DNA from: an uncultured Olsenella sp.
Lineage (GTDB): Bacteria > Actinomycetota > Coriobacteriia > Coriobacteriales > Atopobiaceae
Assembly (NCBI GenBank): GCA_959598545.1
Contig: CAUGFC010000029.1
Location: 1-17,743, forward strand
Length of the DNA: 17,743 nucleotides
Reading direction: 5' to 3'
The position numbers were made by a program, and so were the translations under genes. Positions 1-6,805 of this stretch are shown piece by piece. The notes beneath the pieces were generated by a model. The model worked only from the letters and a program-made list of their open reading frames with translations, was not told the origin of the DNA and did no database searches. How positions within the stretch are numbered: position 1 is the first letter of the stretch; every line of letters starts with the position of its first letter.

Positions 1-54
1 AGCAGGGGACTGAAAATCCCCGTGTCAGGGGTTCGACTCCCTTCCCCGCCACCA
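1..54 (+). tRNA. tRNA-Phe (GAA), 3' portion only
   Basis: The 3' two thirds of a tRNA enters at the left edge. The anticodon arm is GGGGA (5-9), loop CTGAAAA (10-16), TCCCC (17-21), giving anticodon GAA at 12-14 for phenylalanine. A 5-base variable loop follows. The T arm is AGGGG (27-31), loop TTCGACT, CCCTT (39-43), with one G-T pair. The 3' acceptor strand CCCCGCC (44-50), discriminator A51 and an encoded CCA (52-54) complete it. The acceptor 5' strand and most of the D arm lie outside the window, so the D-arm fold cannot be checked. Encoded CCA, canonical TTC and the intact arms argue for a functional gene. Confidence 0.95.
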
Positions 55-62
55 GAACTTTC

Positions 63-103
63 GCAGGTCGGAGGCCATGTGTCTCCGGCCTGCTTCGTTT
101 TTC
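63..103 (+). terminator. Rho-independent terminator after tRNA-Phe
   Basis: The stem GCAGGTCGGAG (63-73) pairs with CTCCGGCCTGC (83-93), 11 pairs with one G-U, around a 9-base loop. It is followed by TTCGTTTTTC with five consecutive T. It starts 8 bases after the tRNA CCA end, so it is the expected end of the tRNA transcript. It also separates that transcript from the convergent acylphosphatase gene. Confidence 0.8.
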
Positions 104-116
104 TCGGCGCGCCGTC

Positions 117-455
117 CTAGTAGCGGACCTCGAAGTCCCGCTCGCCGCGCACCACGTCGATCTCGTCCCGCTGGTCGACGGAGTAGCTCGTGCGCATCCC
201 CCGCCGGCCCATCTCCTCGAGCATCCGCGAGAAGAACGCCCCCACGTGCTCCGGCTCGCCCTGGACCTCTGCCGTGACGGAGCCGTCGGGCTCGTTTCGC
301 ACCCAGCCGGTGACGGAGAGCCCGCGCGCGACCATCGCCGCGGTCCAGCGGAAGCCGACGCCCTGCACCCTGCCGACGAAGCGCACGCGCAGCCTCACGG
401 CGTTCTCGGGCGTCTCCGCCCCGCCCTCGGCGCGCCTCCTCCAGAGCGCAGCCAT
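117..455 (-). CDS. acyP: Acylphosphatase
   Basis: A 112-residue protein of the acylphosphatase family, which hydrolyses the carboxyl-phosphate bond of small acyl phosphates in the cytoplasm. The signature GRVQGVGFRW lies at about residues 28-37. R36 corresponds to the phosphate-binding arginine and N54 in GWVRNEPDGSV to the catalytic asparagine of the family. VQGEPEHV follows as expected for the second half of the ferredoxin-like fold. About 18 extra N-terminal residues (Arg/Ala/Glu-rich) precede the usual start of the domain. The ATG at 455 was chosen because GGGAGG lies 6 bases upstream; the frame stays open further upstream but without family similarity and into the promoter of the divergent gene. 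It converges on the tRNA and diverges from the tannase-like lipoprotein gene. Confidence 0.92.
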   Translation of the reverse strand: MAALWRRRAEGGAETPENAVRLRVRFVGRVQGVGFRWTAAMVARGLSVTGWVRNEPDGSVTAEVQGEPEHVGAFFSRMLEEMGRRGMRTSYSVDQRDEIDVVRGERDFEVRY

Positions 456-527
456 CGCGGCCTCCCGTCTCGACCCGTCAAGTATGTGGCGCTCCCATGG
501 CGCCCCGGCGCTCCCGCGGCCCGTTGC

Positions 528-533
528 TACAAT
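528..533 (+). promoter_or_regulatory. Candidate -10 element of the tannase-like gene
   Basis: TACAAT, preceded by TGC (526-527 GC), lies 40 bases upstream of the ATG at 574 in an otherwise GC-rich 118-base gap between divergent genes. No convincing -35 hexamer is seen at 16-18 bases. The same GC-TANANT layout recurs before other genes in the window (5776, 6379, and 10655-10660 on the minus strand), which supports reading it as a promoter. Confidence 0.5.
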
Positions 534-573
534 AGTACCCGCGCCTTCAGGCCTACGCATACGGGAGAGAACG

Positions 574-2472
574 ATGGGCTGCACACGAAGAGAGTTTCTC
601 GCTCTGGCGTCCGTGGGGACGCTCGCCGGCGTGGCGGGCTGCACGCCGGCCCAGAAGGAGCCGGAGCCCCCGGCCGACGACGCCGCCCAGGAGACGACCC
701 CCGTCGACCTCGCCGAGTTCGAGAGACTGGCGCTCGACCCCTCGGCGTGGCACTACGACGAGGAGGGGGACATCTACTACCAGCTCGGCCTCACCTACTG
801 CCTCGCCCCCGCGACCGAGACCTACGAGTCCCTGGCGATCTTCGTGCCCGGCGCCTACTTCGACGCCGAGAAGAACGGCGACACGTACACCTGCACCGTG
901 AACCAGAAGGCCGTGGTGGGGAACTTCACCGCCGCCACCGCCCCCATCCTCATGCCGATCAACTCCGGGGCGCTCTCCGCCCAGGCGAGCCCGACCGCCT
1001 ACGGGTCCGAGGGGCTGGCCCCCTACCTCGAGCGGGGCTGCGTCTACGTCTACGCGGGGTTCCGCGGCCGCTCCGCCGCGGTGGACACCGCGACGGGCTC
1101 CGACGCGCTCATACCCGGCGGTGCCCCCTGGCCCGTCGTGGACCTCAAGGCCGCGATCCGCTACCTGCGCTACAACGCCTCCCTGCTGCCCTGCGACGCC
1201 AACCGCGTCTACGTCTTCGGCTTCGGCGCCGGCGGCGGCGTGAGCGCGGTCCTCGGCGCCTCCGGGGACTCCGCCCTCTTCGACCCCTACCTCGAGGAGA
1301 TCGGCGCCGTGACGCACGACGCGTCGGGCGTCGCCGTCTCCGACGCCCTGGCGGGCAGTGCGTCGTGGTGCCCCGTCACCTCCTACGACATGGCCGACGC
1401 CGCCTACGAGTGGTGCCAGGGCCAGTATGCGGACGGCGGGGAGCGCGCCGAGGGTACGTGGACCCGCGAGCTCTCCCGCGACCTCGCCGGTGCCTACGCC
1501 GCCTGGGTCAACGAGATGGACCTGCGCGGTACGGACGACTCCCAGCTCACGCTCGACGAGACCGAGGCCGGCGTCTACACGATGGGCTCCTACGCCGCCG
1601 CCCTTCTCGACGAGATCGACGAGGCGGCCACGCACTTCGTGCAGAACACCGCCTTCCCCTACACCTACACGCCCCAGCGCCTCGAGAACCCGATGTTCCC
1701 CGGCGACCCCAACCTCGCCACCGCGCGCGCCGCCGACCCCGCGTCCCTGCCCGGGACCTCGGGTGACGCGCCTGCGGACGGGACGGGGACGGGCGAGGAG
1801 CCCGCGCAGCCGGTCGGCGTGTCCCAGGTCCAGTCGACGATCTACGACTCCGCCCAGAGCTACTTCTCGTCCCTCAACGAGGGCTCGTGGTGGATCAACT
1901 ACAACCACCGCTCCATGAGCGTCTCGGTCTCGAGCCTGCGCGACTTCGTCCTCCACATGCGCCCCGCCGCGCCCGAGGCCGCGCCCTTCGACCGGCCTGA
2001 CCGCAGCTCCCGCGCGAACCAGCTCTTCGGCATCGGCGAGGAGTCCACGCTCCACTTCTCCTCGTGCGTCGCGCAGACGGTCGCCGCCGGAGCGCAGGGC
2101 TACGCCGCCTGCGACGGGTGGGACGAGGAGTACGAGACGGCCTGGGTCGAGGACCTCGAGAAGGTCGACGCCCTCGAGACGGACATGGCGGGCCGCGTCG
2201 CCATGATGGAGCCGCTCACGTGGCTGAGCGGCCACTACGACGCCTACGGCCAGTCTACCGTCGCGCCCCACTGGCGCGTCAACGAGGGCCTCTTCGACAC
2301 GGACGTCTCGCTGTGCGCGGCGGCGAACCTGGTGCTCGCGCTGAGGAAGTACGACGGGGTCGCCGAGGTCGAGCACAACCCGGTCTGGGGCCGCGGCCAC
2401 GTGCTCGCCGAGCGAAGCGGCTCGGCGGCGGCCAACCTCCTCGACTGGGTCGTCTCCTGCTGCTCCTCGTAG
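574..2472 (+). CDS. Tat-exported tannase-like (subtype B) alpha/beta-hydrolase lipoprotein, nucleophile Ser replaced by Gly
   Basis: A 632-residue protein. The N-terminus has a twin-arginine motif (TRREFL, residues 4-9) and a lipobox VAGC with the lipidated Cys at 23, so it is expected on the outer face of the cytoplasmic membrane. The body resembles subtype B tannases, which hydrolyse galloyl esters: KAAIRYLRYN, then the nucleophile-elbow region VYVFGFGAGGGVSAVLGASG, then ASWCPVTSYDMADAAYEW, and a C-terminal VWGRGHVLAERSGSA carrying the probable catalytic His609, with an acidic candidate at D575/D577. The elbow normally reads GxSxGG; here residue 218 is Gly (codon GGC at 1225-1227), so activity is doubtful. 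A Pro/Gly/Asp/Thr-rich low-complexity segment at about residues 385-415 sits inside the cap region. It is longer than the roughly 470-residue Lactobacillus plantarum tannase. The start ATG has GGGAGAG 4 bases upstream and gives the Tat signal directly. Substrate is unknown. Confidence 0.82.
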   Translation: MGCTRREFLALASVGTLAGVAGCTPAQKEPEPPADDAAQETTPVDLAEFERLALDPSAWHYDEEGDIYYQLGLTYCLAPATETYESLAIFVPGAYFDAEKNGDTYTCTVNQKAVVGNFTAATAPILMPINSGALSAQASPTAYGSEGLAPYLERGCVYVYAGFRGRSAAVDTATGSDALIPGGAPWPVVDLKAAIRYLRYNASLLPCDANRVYVFGFGAGGGVSAVLGASGDSALFDPYLEEIGAVTHDASGVAVSDALAGSASWCPVTSYDMADAAYEWCQGQYADGGERAEGTWTRELSRDLAGAYAAWVNEMDLRGTDDSQLTLDETEAGVYTMGSYAAALLDEIDEAATHFVQNTAFPYTYTPQRLENPMFPGDPNLATARAADPASLPGTSGDAPADGTGTGEEPAQPVGVSQVQSTIYDSAQSYFSSLNEGSWWINYNHRSMSVSVSSLRDFVLHMRPAAPEAAPFDRPDRSSRANQLFGIGEESTLHFSSCVAQTVAAGAQGYAACDGWDEEYETAWVEDLEKVDALETDMAGRVAMMEPLTWLSGHYDAYGQSTVAPHWRVNEGLFDTDVSLCAAANLVLALRKYDGVAEVEHNPVWGRGHVLAERSGSAAANLLDWVVSCCSS

Positions 2473-2483
2473 GGATGTGCCGC

Positions 2484-3863
2484 ATGGTCGGGACGACACG
2501 GGGGCAGGGGAGCCCCAGGCTCTCCCCGAGGAAGTCGCTCTTCGTGGGCATCACGCTCTTCTCGATGTTCTTCGGGGCGGGGAACCTCATACTGCCGCCC
2601 CTGCTGGGGGTCCAGGCAGGAAGCGAGGTCGTGCCGGCGCTGCTCGGCTTCCTCGTGGCGGGCGTGGGCCTGCCCGTCCTGGGCATCGTCGTGGTGGCGC
2701 TCTCGGGCACCCTGCGGGAGCTCGCCTCGAGGGTCCACCCGGTCTTCGCGCGCGTGTTCGTCGCGCTCGTCTACCTCGCCATCGGCCCGTGCCTCGCCAT
2801 CCCGCGCACGGCCTCGACCGCGTTCGAGATGCTCGCGCCGCTTCTGCCCGACGCCCTGTCCCTCGAGACCTGGCGCGTCGCGTTCTCCGTCGCATTCTTC
2901 GTCGCGGCGTACGTGCTGGCCATGCACCCCGGACGGCTCACCCGCCTGCTGGGCCGCGTGACGGGGCCCGCGCTCATCATGCTCATCGTCGTCGTGGTGG
3001 CCTCGGCGGCCCTCGCGCTCGCCGGTGCCCCCGAACTGCCTTCCGCCGCGCCCGTCGCCCCTTACGACGCCGGGGCGGCGACGCAGGGCTTCCTCACGGG
3101 CTACCAGACGATGGACCTGCTCGCGTCGCTCACGTTCGGCATCGTCATCGCCACGAACGTGCGCGCCCTGGGCGTGACCGAGGACGGGGGCGTCATGCGC
3201 GAGGTGTGCCGCGCGGGCGCGATCGCCGGCGTGCTCATGGTCGCCGTCTACGCGGGCCTCGCGCTCGTGGGCTTCGAGCAGTGCGCCTCGCTCGCCGGCG
3301 CCACCAACGGCGCGACGGTAATCACCGCCTCGGCGACGGGGCACTTCGGCGTCGTCGGCACCGTCGTGGTCGCGGCCATCTTCCTTCTCGCCTGTCTGAA
3401 CGTCTGCATCGGCCTCATCAGCTGCTGCGGGACGTACTTCTCGGGTGAGGTCCCGCACCTCTCGTACCGCGTCTGCGCCCTCGCGTTCGCCGCCTTCTCC
3501 TGCGCGGTCTCGACCCTCGGGCTCGACGCCATCCTCGCCTTCTCCGGGTCGCTGCTGGGCGTGATGTACCCCGTCGCGATTGTGCTCGTGCTGCTGGGCA
3601 TGCTGCGCCGCTGGACGCTCTCCCGCCCGCGCGTCTGGCGCTGGGTCGTCGCCGTGACGGCGCTGGTGAGCGTGGCCGAGGTGGTGCTCCCGCTGCTCGG
3701 GCTGCCGACCGGCGTGCTCCCGCTCTCCGACGCCGGCTTCGGCTGGGCGGTCCCCGCGCTTCTCGCCGCCGCGGCGGCCTGCCTCGCCCCGTCGGGCGAG
3801 AAGGACCGTCCCGCCGGCACCGAGGAACAACGACAAGACCCTCCCCGAAAGGAGACGCCATGA
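2484..3863 (+). CDS. brnQ: Branched-chain amino acid:cation symporter (LIVCS/BrnQ family)
   Basis: A 459-residue integral membrane protein for uptake of Leu/Ile/Val coupled to Na+ or H+. The N-terminal signature SLFVGITLFSMFFGAGNLI, then LPPLLG, matches the first helix of the family. About 12 hydrophobic segments follow (for example LGFLVAGVGLPVLGIVVVAL and IFLLACLNVCIGLISCC), and length fits the usual 430-460. The start is ambiguous: ATG at 2475 sits directly on the preceding AGGG, whereas ATG at 2484 has AGGGA with 8 bases of spacing and is preferred; only three residues differ. The gene follows the tannase-like stop by 11 bases, and its TGA overlaps the cyclophilin ATG (ATGA), so the three are probably co-transcribed. 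The last 20 residues are hydrophilic (SGEKDRPAGTEEQRQ) and encode one copy of the dispersed CTTCTCGCC word on the complementary strand; two more copies encode Leu-Leu-Ala in membrane helices. Confidence 0.92.
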   Translation: MVGTTRGQGSPRLSPRKSLFVGITLFSMFFGAGNLILPPLLGVQAGSEVVPALLGFLVAGVGLPVLGIVVVALSGTLRELASRVHPVFARVFVALVYLAIGPCLAIPRTASTAFEMLAPLLPDALSLETWRVAFSVAFFVAAYVLAMHPGRLTRLLGRVTGPALIMLIVVVVASAALALAGAPELPSAAPVAPYDAGAATQGFLTGYQTMDLLASLTFGIVIATNVRALGVTEDGGVMREVCRAGAIAGVLMVAVYAGLALVGFEQCASLAGATNGATVITASATGHFGVVGTVVVAAIFLLACLNVCIGLISCCGTYFSGEVPHLSYRVCALAFAAFSCAVSTLGLDAILAFSGSLLGVMYPVAIVLVLLGMLRRWTLSRPRVWRWVVAVTALVSVAEVVLPLLGLPTGVLPLSDAGFGWAVPALLAAAAACLAPSGEKDRPAGTEEQRQDPPRKETP

Positions 3864-4528
3864 CCGAGGCCCTGAGGAGCCGGGCGGTCCCTGCCGCACT
3901 TCTCGCCGTCCTGCTCGTTGCCCTTGCCCTGGTGGGCTGCGGCGCGTCGACCGCTGGCGATGGCGGTGCCGCCCAGGACGCCGCCACGACCGCCCAGGAC
4001 GTCGCGGACCCGGACGACCCCTACGCCACGGGCGTGCACCACGCCCGCATCGAGGTCGAAGGCTACGGGACCATCGAGGTCACGCTCAACGCCAACGCCG
4101 CGCCGATCACGGTCTCCAACTTCTGCCATCTGGCGGAGGAGGGATTCTACGACGGCCTCACGTTCCATCGCGTGGTGCCGGGCTTCGTGGTCCAGGGCGG
4201 CGACCCGGCCGGCGACGGCACGGGCGGTTCGGACGCCACGATCAAGGGGGAGTTCTTCGACAACGGCGTGGAGAACAGCATCCCGCACGTGCGCGGCACG
4301 ATCTCCATGGCACGCTCGACCGACCCCGACTCCGCCAGCTCCCAGTTCTTCATCTGCGTGGACACGGCGTCCTCGCTCGATGGGCAGTACGCCGCCTTCG
4401 GCAACGTGACGTCGGGCATGGAGGTCGTCGACGCCATCTGCGCAGAGGTCCCGGTGGCGGACGAGGCGAGCGGCCTGGTGGCTGCGGACGATCAGCCGGT
4501 CATCTCCACCATCGAGATTCTGGACTAG
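3860..4528 (+). CDS. Cyclophilin-type peptidyl-prolyl cis-trans isomerase, lipoprotein
   Basis: A 222-residue exported foldase. Residues 8-26 form a hydrophobic signal ending in a lipobox (LVGC, Cys27), followed by an Ala/Asp-rich linker to about residue 52, so the protein should be tethered outside the membrane. The cyclophilin domain carries LTFHRVVPGFVVQGGDP with the catalytic Arg of FHR, then RGTISMARSTDPDSASSQFF and DGQYAAFGNVTSGMEVVDAI, all typical of the small bacterial cyclophilins. The start overlaps the brnQ stop (ATGA), and AAAGGAG lies 6 bases upstream of the ATG. Function is inferred as assisting folding of secreted or wall proteins; no specific client is visible. Confidence 0.93.
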   Translation: MTEALRSRAVPAALLAVLLVALALVGCGASTAGDGGAAQDAATTAQDVADPDDPYATGVHHARIEVEGYGTIEVTLNANAAPITVSNFCHLAEEGFYDGLTFHRVVPGFVVQGGDPAGDGTGGSDATIKGEFFDNGVENSIPHVRGTISMARSTDPDSASSQFFICVDTASSLDGQYAAFGNVTSGMEVVDAICAEVPVADEASGLVAADDQPVISTIEILD

Positions 4529-4533
4529 CGCGT

Positions 4534-4592
4534 CCGCCGGGGCGCCGTGGGGGCCTCGGATAAACTTCTTGGCAGGCGCCGTGCCCCGGCGG
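4534..4592. other. Inverted repeat in the cyclophilin-rfbB gap
   Basis: CCGCCGGGGC (4534-4543) and GCCCCGGCGG (4583-4592) are perfect 10-base complements around a 39-base loop. The loop holds a -10-like TAAACT (4561-4566) and an AT-richer patch. The 9-base word GGCGCCGTG also occurs twice as a direct repeat (4541-4549 and 4575-4583). There is no T tract, so it is not a classical terminator; it could be a promoter region with an operator or a 5' UTR structure for rfbB. Low certainty. Confidence 0.35.
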
Positions 4593-4613
4593 CCGAGCGA
4601 CGGGAGGCCCGAC

Positions 4614-5633
4614 ATGCCCGACACCTTCGAGCCCACCAACATCATCGTCACCGGCGGGTGCGGCTTCATCGGCTCCAACTTCGTGCACCACGTCGTGCGG
4701 GAGCACCCCGGCGTGCACGTGACGGTGCTGGACAAGCTCACCTACGCCGGCAACCCCGAGAACATCGCGGGGCTCCCCGCCGACCGCGTGGAGCTCGTCG
4801 TGGGAGACGTCTGCGACGCCGAGCTCCTGGACCGCATCGTCCCCGGCCACGACGCGATCGTGCACTTCGCGGCGGAGTCCCACAACGACAACTCCATCGC
4901 CGACCCGGAGCCGTTTGTGCGCACGAACGTCGAGGGGACCTATCGCCTGCTTGAGGCGTGTCGCAAGCATGATATTCGCTTTCACCACGTGAGCACCGAT
5001 GAGGTCTACGGCGACCTCTCCTATGACAGCGACGAGCGCATCACCGAGGAAAGTCCTTATCGGCCGTCCTCCCCGTATGCGGCGACCAAGGCCAGCTCCG
5101 ACATGCTCGTCCGCGCCTGGGCCCGCACCTACGGCCTGCGCGCCACGATCTCCAACTGCTCCAACAACTACGGCCCCTACCAGCACGTCGAGAAGTTCAT
5201 CCCGCGCCAGGTCACCAACGTCCTGTGCGGGATCCGCCCCAAGCTCTACGGCGACGGGAGGAACGTCCGCGACTGGATCCACACCGAGGACCACAGCTCC
5301 GCCGTGTGGGAGGTCCTCACGCGCGGCCGCTGCGGCGAGACCTACCTCATCGGCGCGGACGGCGAGAGGGACAACATTACCGTCCTGCGCGAGATCCTGC
5401 GCCTCATGGGCCGGCCCGAGGACTGCTTCGACTGGGTCCGCGACCGCCCCGGCCACGACCGCCGCTACGCGATCGACCCCTCCAAGCTGCGCCGCGAGCT
5501 GGGCTGGCGGCCCCGCCACACCGACTTCGCGGCCGGCCTCGAGGCCACGATCGCGTGGTACCGCGACAACGAGGCCTGGTGGCGCCCGGCGAAGGAGGCC
5601 ACCGAGGCCAGGTACGCCGCGCAGGGGCAGTAG
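4614..5633 (+). CDS. rfbB: dTDP-glucose 4,6-dehydratase
   Basis: A 339-residue extended short-chain dehydrogenase that converts dTDP-glucose to dTDP-4-keto-6-deoxyglucose, the second step of dTDP-rhamnose synthesis for surface glycans. The NAD-binding motif GGCGFIGSNFV lies near the N-terminus. The RmlB catalytic TDE triplet is at residues 128-130 (STDEVYGDL) and the YxxxK pair is Y155/K159 (SPYAATK). NNYGPYQHVEKFIPR and the C-terminal GWRPRHTDFAAGLEATIAWY are typical of RmlB. The ATG at 4614 has CGGGAGG 6 bases upstream; an in-frame ATG at 4569 has no such site. The rest of the rml pathway (RmlA, C, D) is not adjacent. A stretch at about 4910-5085 uses AT-ending codons (TTT, TAT, CAT, GAT, ATT, CTT, AGT) unlike the rest of the gene. 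Confidence 0.95.
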   Translation: MPDTFEPTNIIVTGGCGFIGSNFVHHVVREHPGVHVTVLDKLTYAGNPENIAGLPADRVELVVGDVCDAELLDRIVPGHDAIVHFAAESHNDNSIADPEPFVRTNVEGTYRLLEACRKHDIRFHHVSTDEVYGDLSYDSDERITEESPYRPSSPYAATKASSDMLVRAWARTYGLRATISNCSNNYGPYQHVEKFIPRQVTNVLCGIRPKLYGDGRNVRDWIHTEDHSSAVWEVLTRGRCGETYLIGADGERDNITVLREILRLMGRPEDCFDWVRDRPGHDRRYAIDPSKLRRELGWRPRHTDFAAGLEATIAWYRDNEAWWRPAKEATEARYAAQGQ

Positions 5634-5639
5634 GGCGCC

Positions 5640-5652
5640 CGTCCTTCTCGCC
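5640..5652 (+). repeat. Dispersed word, extended intergenic copy CGTCCTTCTCGCC
   Basis: Lies 6 bases after the rfbB stop. With the preceding C it reads CCGTCCTTCTCGCC, a 14-mer found four times in this window. It is one of 15 copies of the core CTTCTCGCC, and one of three intergenic copies carrying the full 14-mer. Confidence 0.8.
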
Positions 5653-5765
5653 GTGCGGCGTCACCGGGGGCGGACGCGGCCTTCGGCCAAAAAGGTAAAT
5701 GCACTAACCTATACATATGACCCAATCTTGACAACACCTTATCCGCAAACGGCGTGAATATGCCC

Positions 5766-5795
5766 TTTTACGTGCTATACTTTCCTCACGTGAAA
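5766..5795 (+). promoter_or_regulatory. Promoter of the CarD-family gene with overlapping inverted repeat
   Basis: An extended -10, TGC-TATACT, is at 5773-5781, 24 bases before the ATG at 5806, at the end of an unusually AT-rich stretch (about 5690-5795). It is bracketed by TTTTACGTG (5766-5774) and CACGTGAAA (5787-5795), which match as inverted arms at 8 of 9 positions. A dimeric repressor or autoregulation is possible but inferred only from the symmetry. AAAGGAG at 5793-5799 serves as the ribosome binding site. Confidence 0.55.
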
Positions 5796-5805
5796 GGAGC
5801 GGCGT

Positions 5806-6306
5806 ATGTATTCCGTTGGGGACTACCTCGTTCATCCCGGTCAGGGCGTCTGCCAGGTGAAGGATGTGACGTCCGGCTCGCAGGCGGTCTACCAGCTGCT
5901 TCCCATCGGCAAGCGCCATCCCGTGCACATCAGCTTCCCCGTCGCCAACGAGTCTCGCCTGCGCCCGGTCCTCTCGCGGGAGGAGGCGCGGCAGATCATC
6001 GACGACTACCCGACCATCGAGGTCGAGCGCTTCCAGGCACGCAACAACTCCCTCGAGGAGGAGCACTATCGCACCGAGATGCGACAGGGCACCTGCCTGG
6101 ACTCCGTTCGCGTCCTGAAGACGTTCCGCGCGCGCATCGAGGAGCTCTCCGCCCGCAACAAGAAGCCCCCCGTCGCCTACGAGCGCATCCTCAAGGAGGC
6201 CCGGGAGCGCTCGTGCGCGGAGCTCGCCGTCGCGCTGGACTGCACGCCCGACGACGTCGTGATGCTCTTCCGGCGCAGCATGGGCGAGGAGCCCGGGGAG
6301 AACTAG
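5806..6306 (+). CDS. CarD-family RNA polymerase-binding transcription regulator
   Basis: A 166-residue protein of the CarD/CdnL/TRCF family. Residues 1-60 form the Tudor-like RNA polymerase beta-subunit interaction domain (MYSVGDYLVHPGQGVCQVKD), and the remainder is a helical domain (EARERSCAELAVALDCTPDD). In mycobacterial CarD the C-terminal domain uses a tryptophan wedge (in NWSRRYK) to stabilise the open promoter complex; the equivalent stretch here, SLEEEHYR, has no Trp, and the whole protein contains none. It may therefore be a divergent paralogue with altered promoter effects. The ATG has a good AAAGGAG site and a clear own promoter. The gene appears to stand alone: a separate candidate promoter precedes the next gene. 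Confidence 0.88.
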   Translation: MYSVGDYLVHPGQGVCQVKDVTSGSQAVYQLLPIGKRHPVHISFPVANESRLRPVLSREEARQIIDDYPTIEVERFQARNNSLEEEHYRTEMRQGTCLDSVRVLKTFRARIEELSARNKKPPVAYERILKEARERSCAELAVALDCTPDDVVMLFRRSMGEEPGEN

Positions 6307-6378
6307 TCGCGCCTCCCGCGCCGGTTACCGTTTGCGTTCCTTGCCGTGTGGGTGCTGTGAGAATCCGGCCCCTGCCCG

Positions 6379-6384
6379 TACAAT
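6379..6384 (+). promoter_or_regulatory. Candidate -10 element of the ACT-domain gene
   Basis: TACAAT lies 41 bases upstream of the ATG at 6426 in a GC-rich 119-base gap, matching the -10-like word at 528. No -35 is evident at normal spacing. The gap holds no convincing terminator for the upstream CarD-family gene. Confidence 0.5.
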
Positions 6385-6425
6385 GGTGGGGCTGAACGGA
6401 TCCGAGACAGGAGGCGAGGAACGCC

Positions 6426-6722
6426 ATGACCACATCCGACGCTACGAAGACCTCTGACGACAGGGCCGTGATCACCGTCCTGGGCGGTGACCGCCCGGGC
6501 ATCGTCGCCGCCGTCGCCGGCGCGCTCAGCGAGCGTGAGGCCAACATCCTCGACATCTCCCAGACCATCCTGCAGGGCATCTTCACGATGACGATGCTCG
6601 TGGACCTCGCAGGCACGGACTTCTCGTCGCTCAAGGACTGCCTCGACGAGCTCGCCGAGGGCCTCGGCGTCCAGATCACGATGCAGCGCGAGAAGGTCTT
6701 CCGCTACATGTACCGCCTCTAG
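6426..6722 (+). CDS. ACT domain-containing protein, UPF0237 family
   Basis: A 98-residue protein that is a single ACT domain: VITVLGGDRPGIVAAVAGALSE, then NILDISQTILQGIFTMTMLVDL, and the family C-terminus MQREKVFRYMYRL. ACT domains bind small ligands such as amino acids; the function of UPF0237 proteins is not established. The family is often found beside a UPF0210/DUF711 protein, which is not the neighbour here: citrate synthase follows after 83 bases. AGGAGGCGAGGA immediately upstream (6410-6421) supports the ATG at 6426. The first 12 residues are a hydrophilic Thr/Asp-rich extension. The 83-base gap to gltA has no clear terminator, so read-through is possible. Confidence 0.92.
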   Translation: MTTSDATKTSDDRAVITVLGGDRPGIVAAVAGALSEREANILDISQTILQGIFTMTMLVDLAGTDFSSLKDCLDELAEGLGVQITMQREKVFRYMYRL

Positions 6723-6805
6723 GCCGCGCGCCGGAGGGAAGCTCAGACTCGGACGGCGCGTCGGGCCCTCGCCCCTCGCCCCGCAGCCCGAGGGAGGAGG
6801 CACGC

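Noticed and set aside
553..2499. Minus-strand open frame of 648 codons opposite the tannase-like gene
   Set aside because: Gly/Val/Arg/Asp-biased translation without motifs; the plus strand has a Tat signal, lipobox and tannase blocks.
4569..4613. Upstream in-frame ATG as the rfbB start
   Set aside because: It lacks a ribosome binding site and would add a non-conserved 15-residue stretch; ATG at 4614 has CGGGAGG at good spacing.
5678..5695. GGCC-TTC-GGCC hairpin followed by AAAAA as an rfbB terminator
   Set aside because: The stem is only 4 pairs and is followed by A, not T, on the transcript strand.
5728..5733. Perfect TTGACA as the -35 of the CarD-family promoter
   Set aside because: It is 42 bases from the TATACT -10, and no acceptable -10 lies 16-18 bases after it; an extended -10 explains the promoter better.
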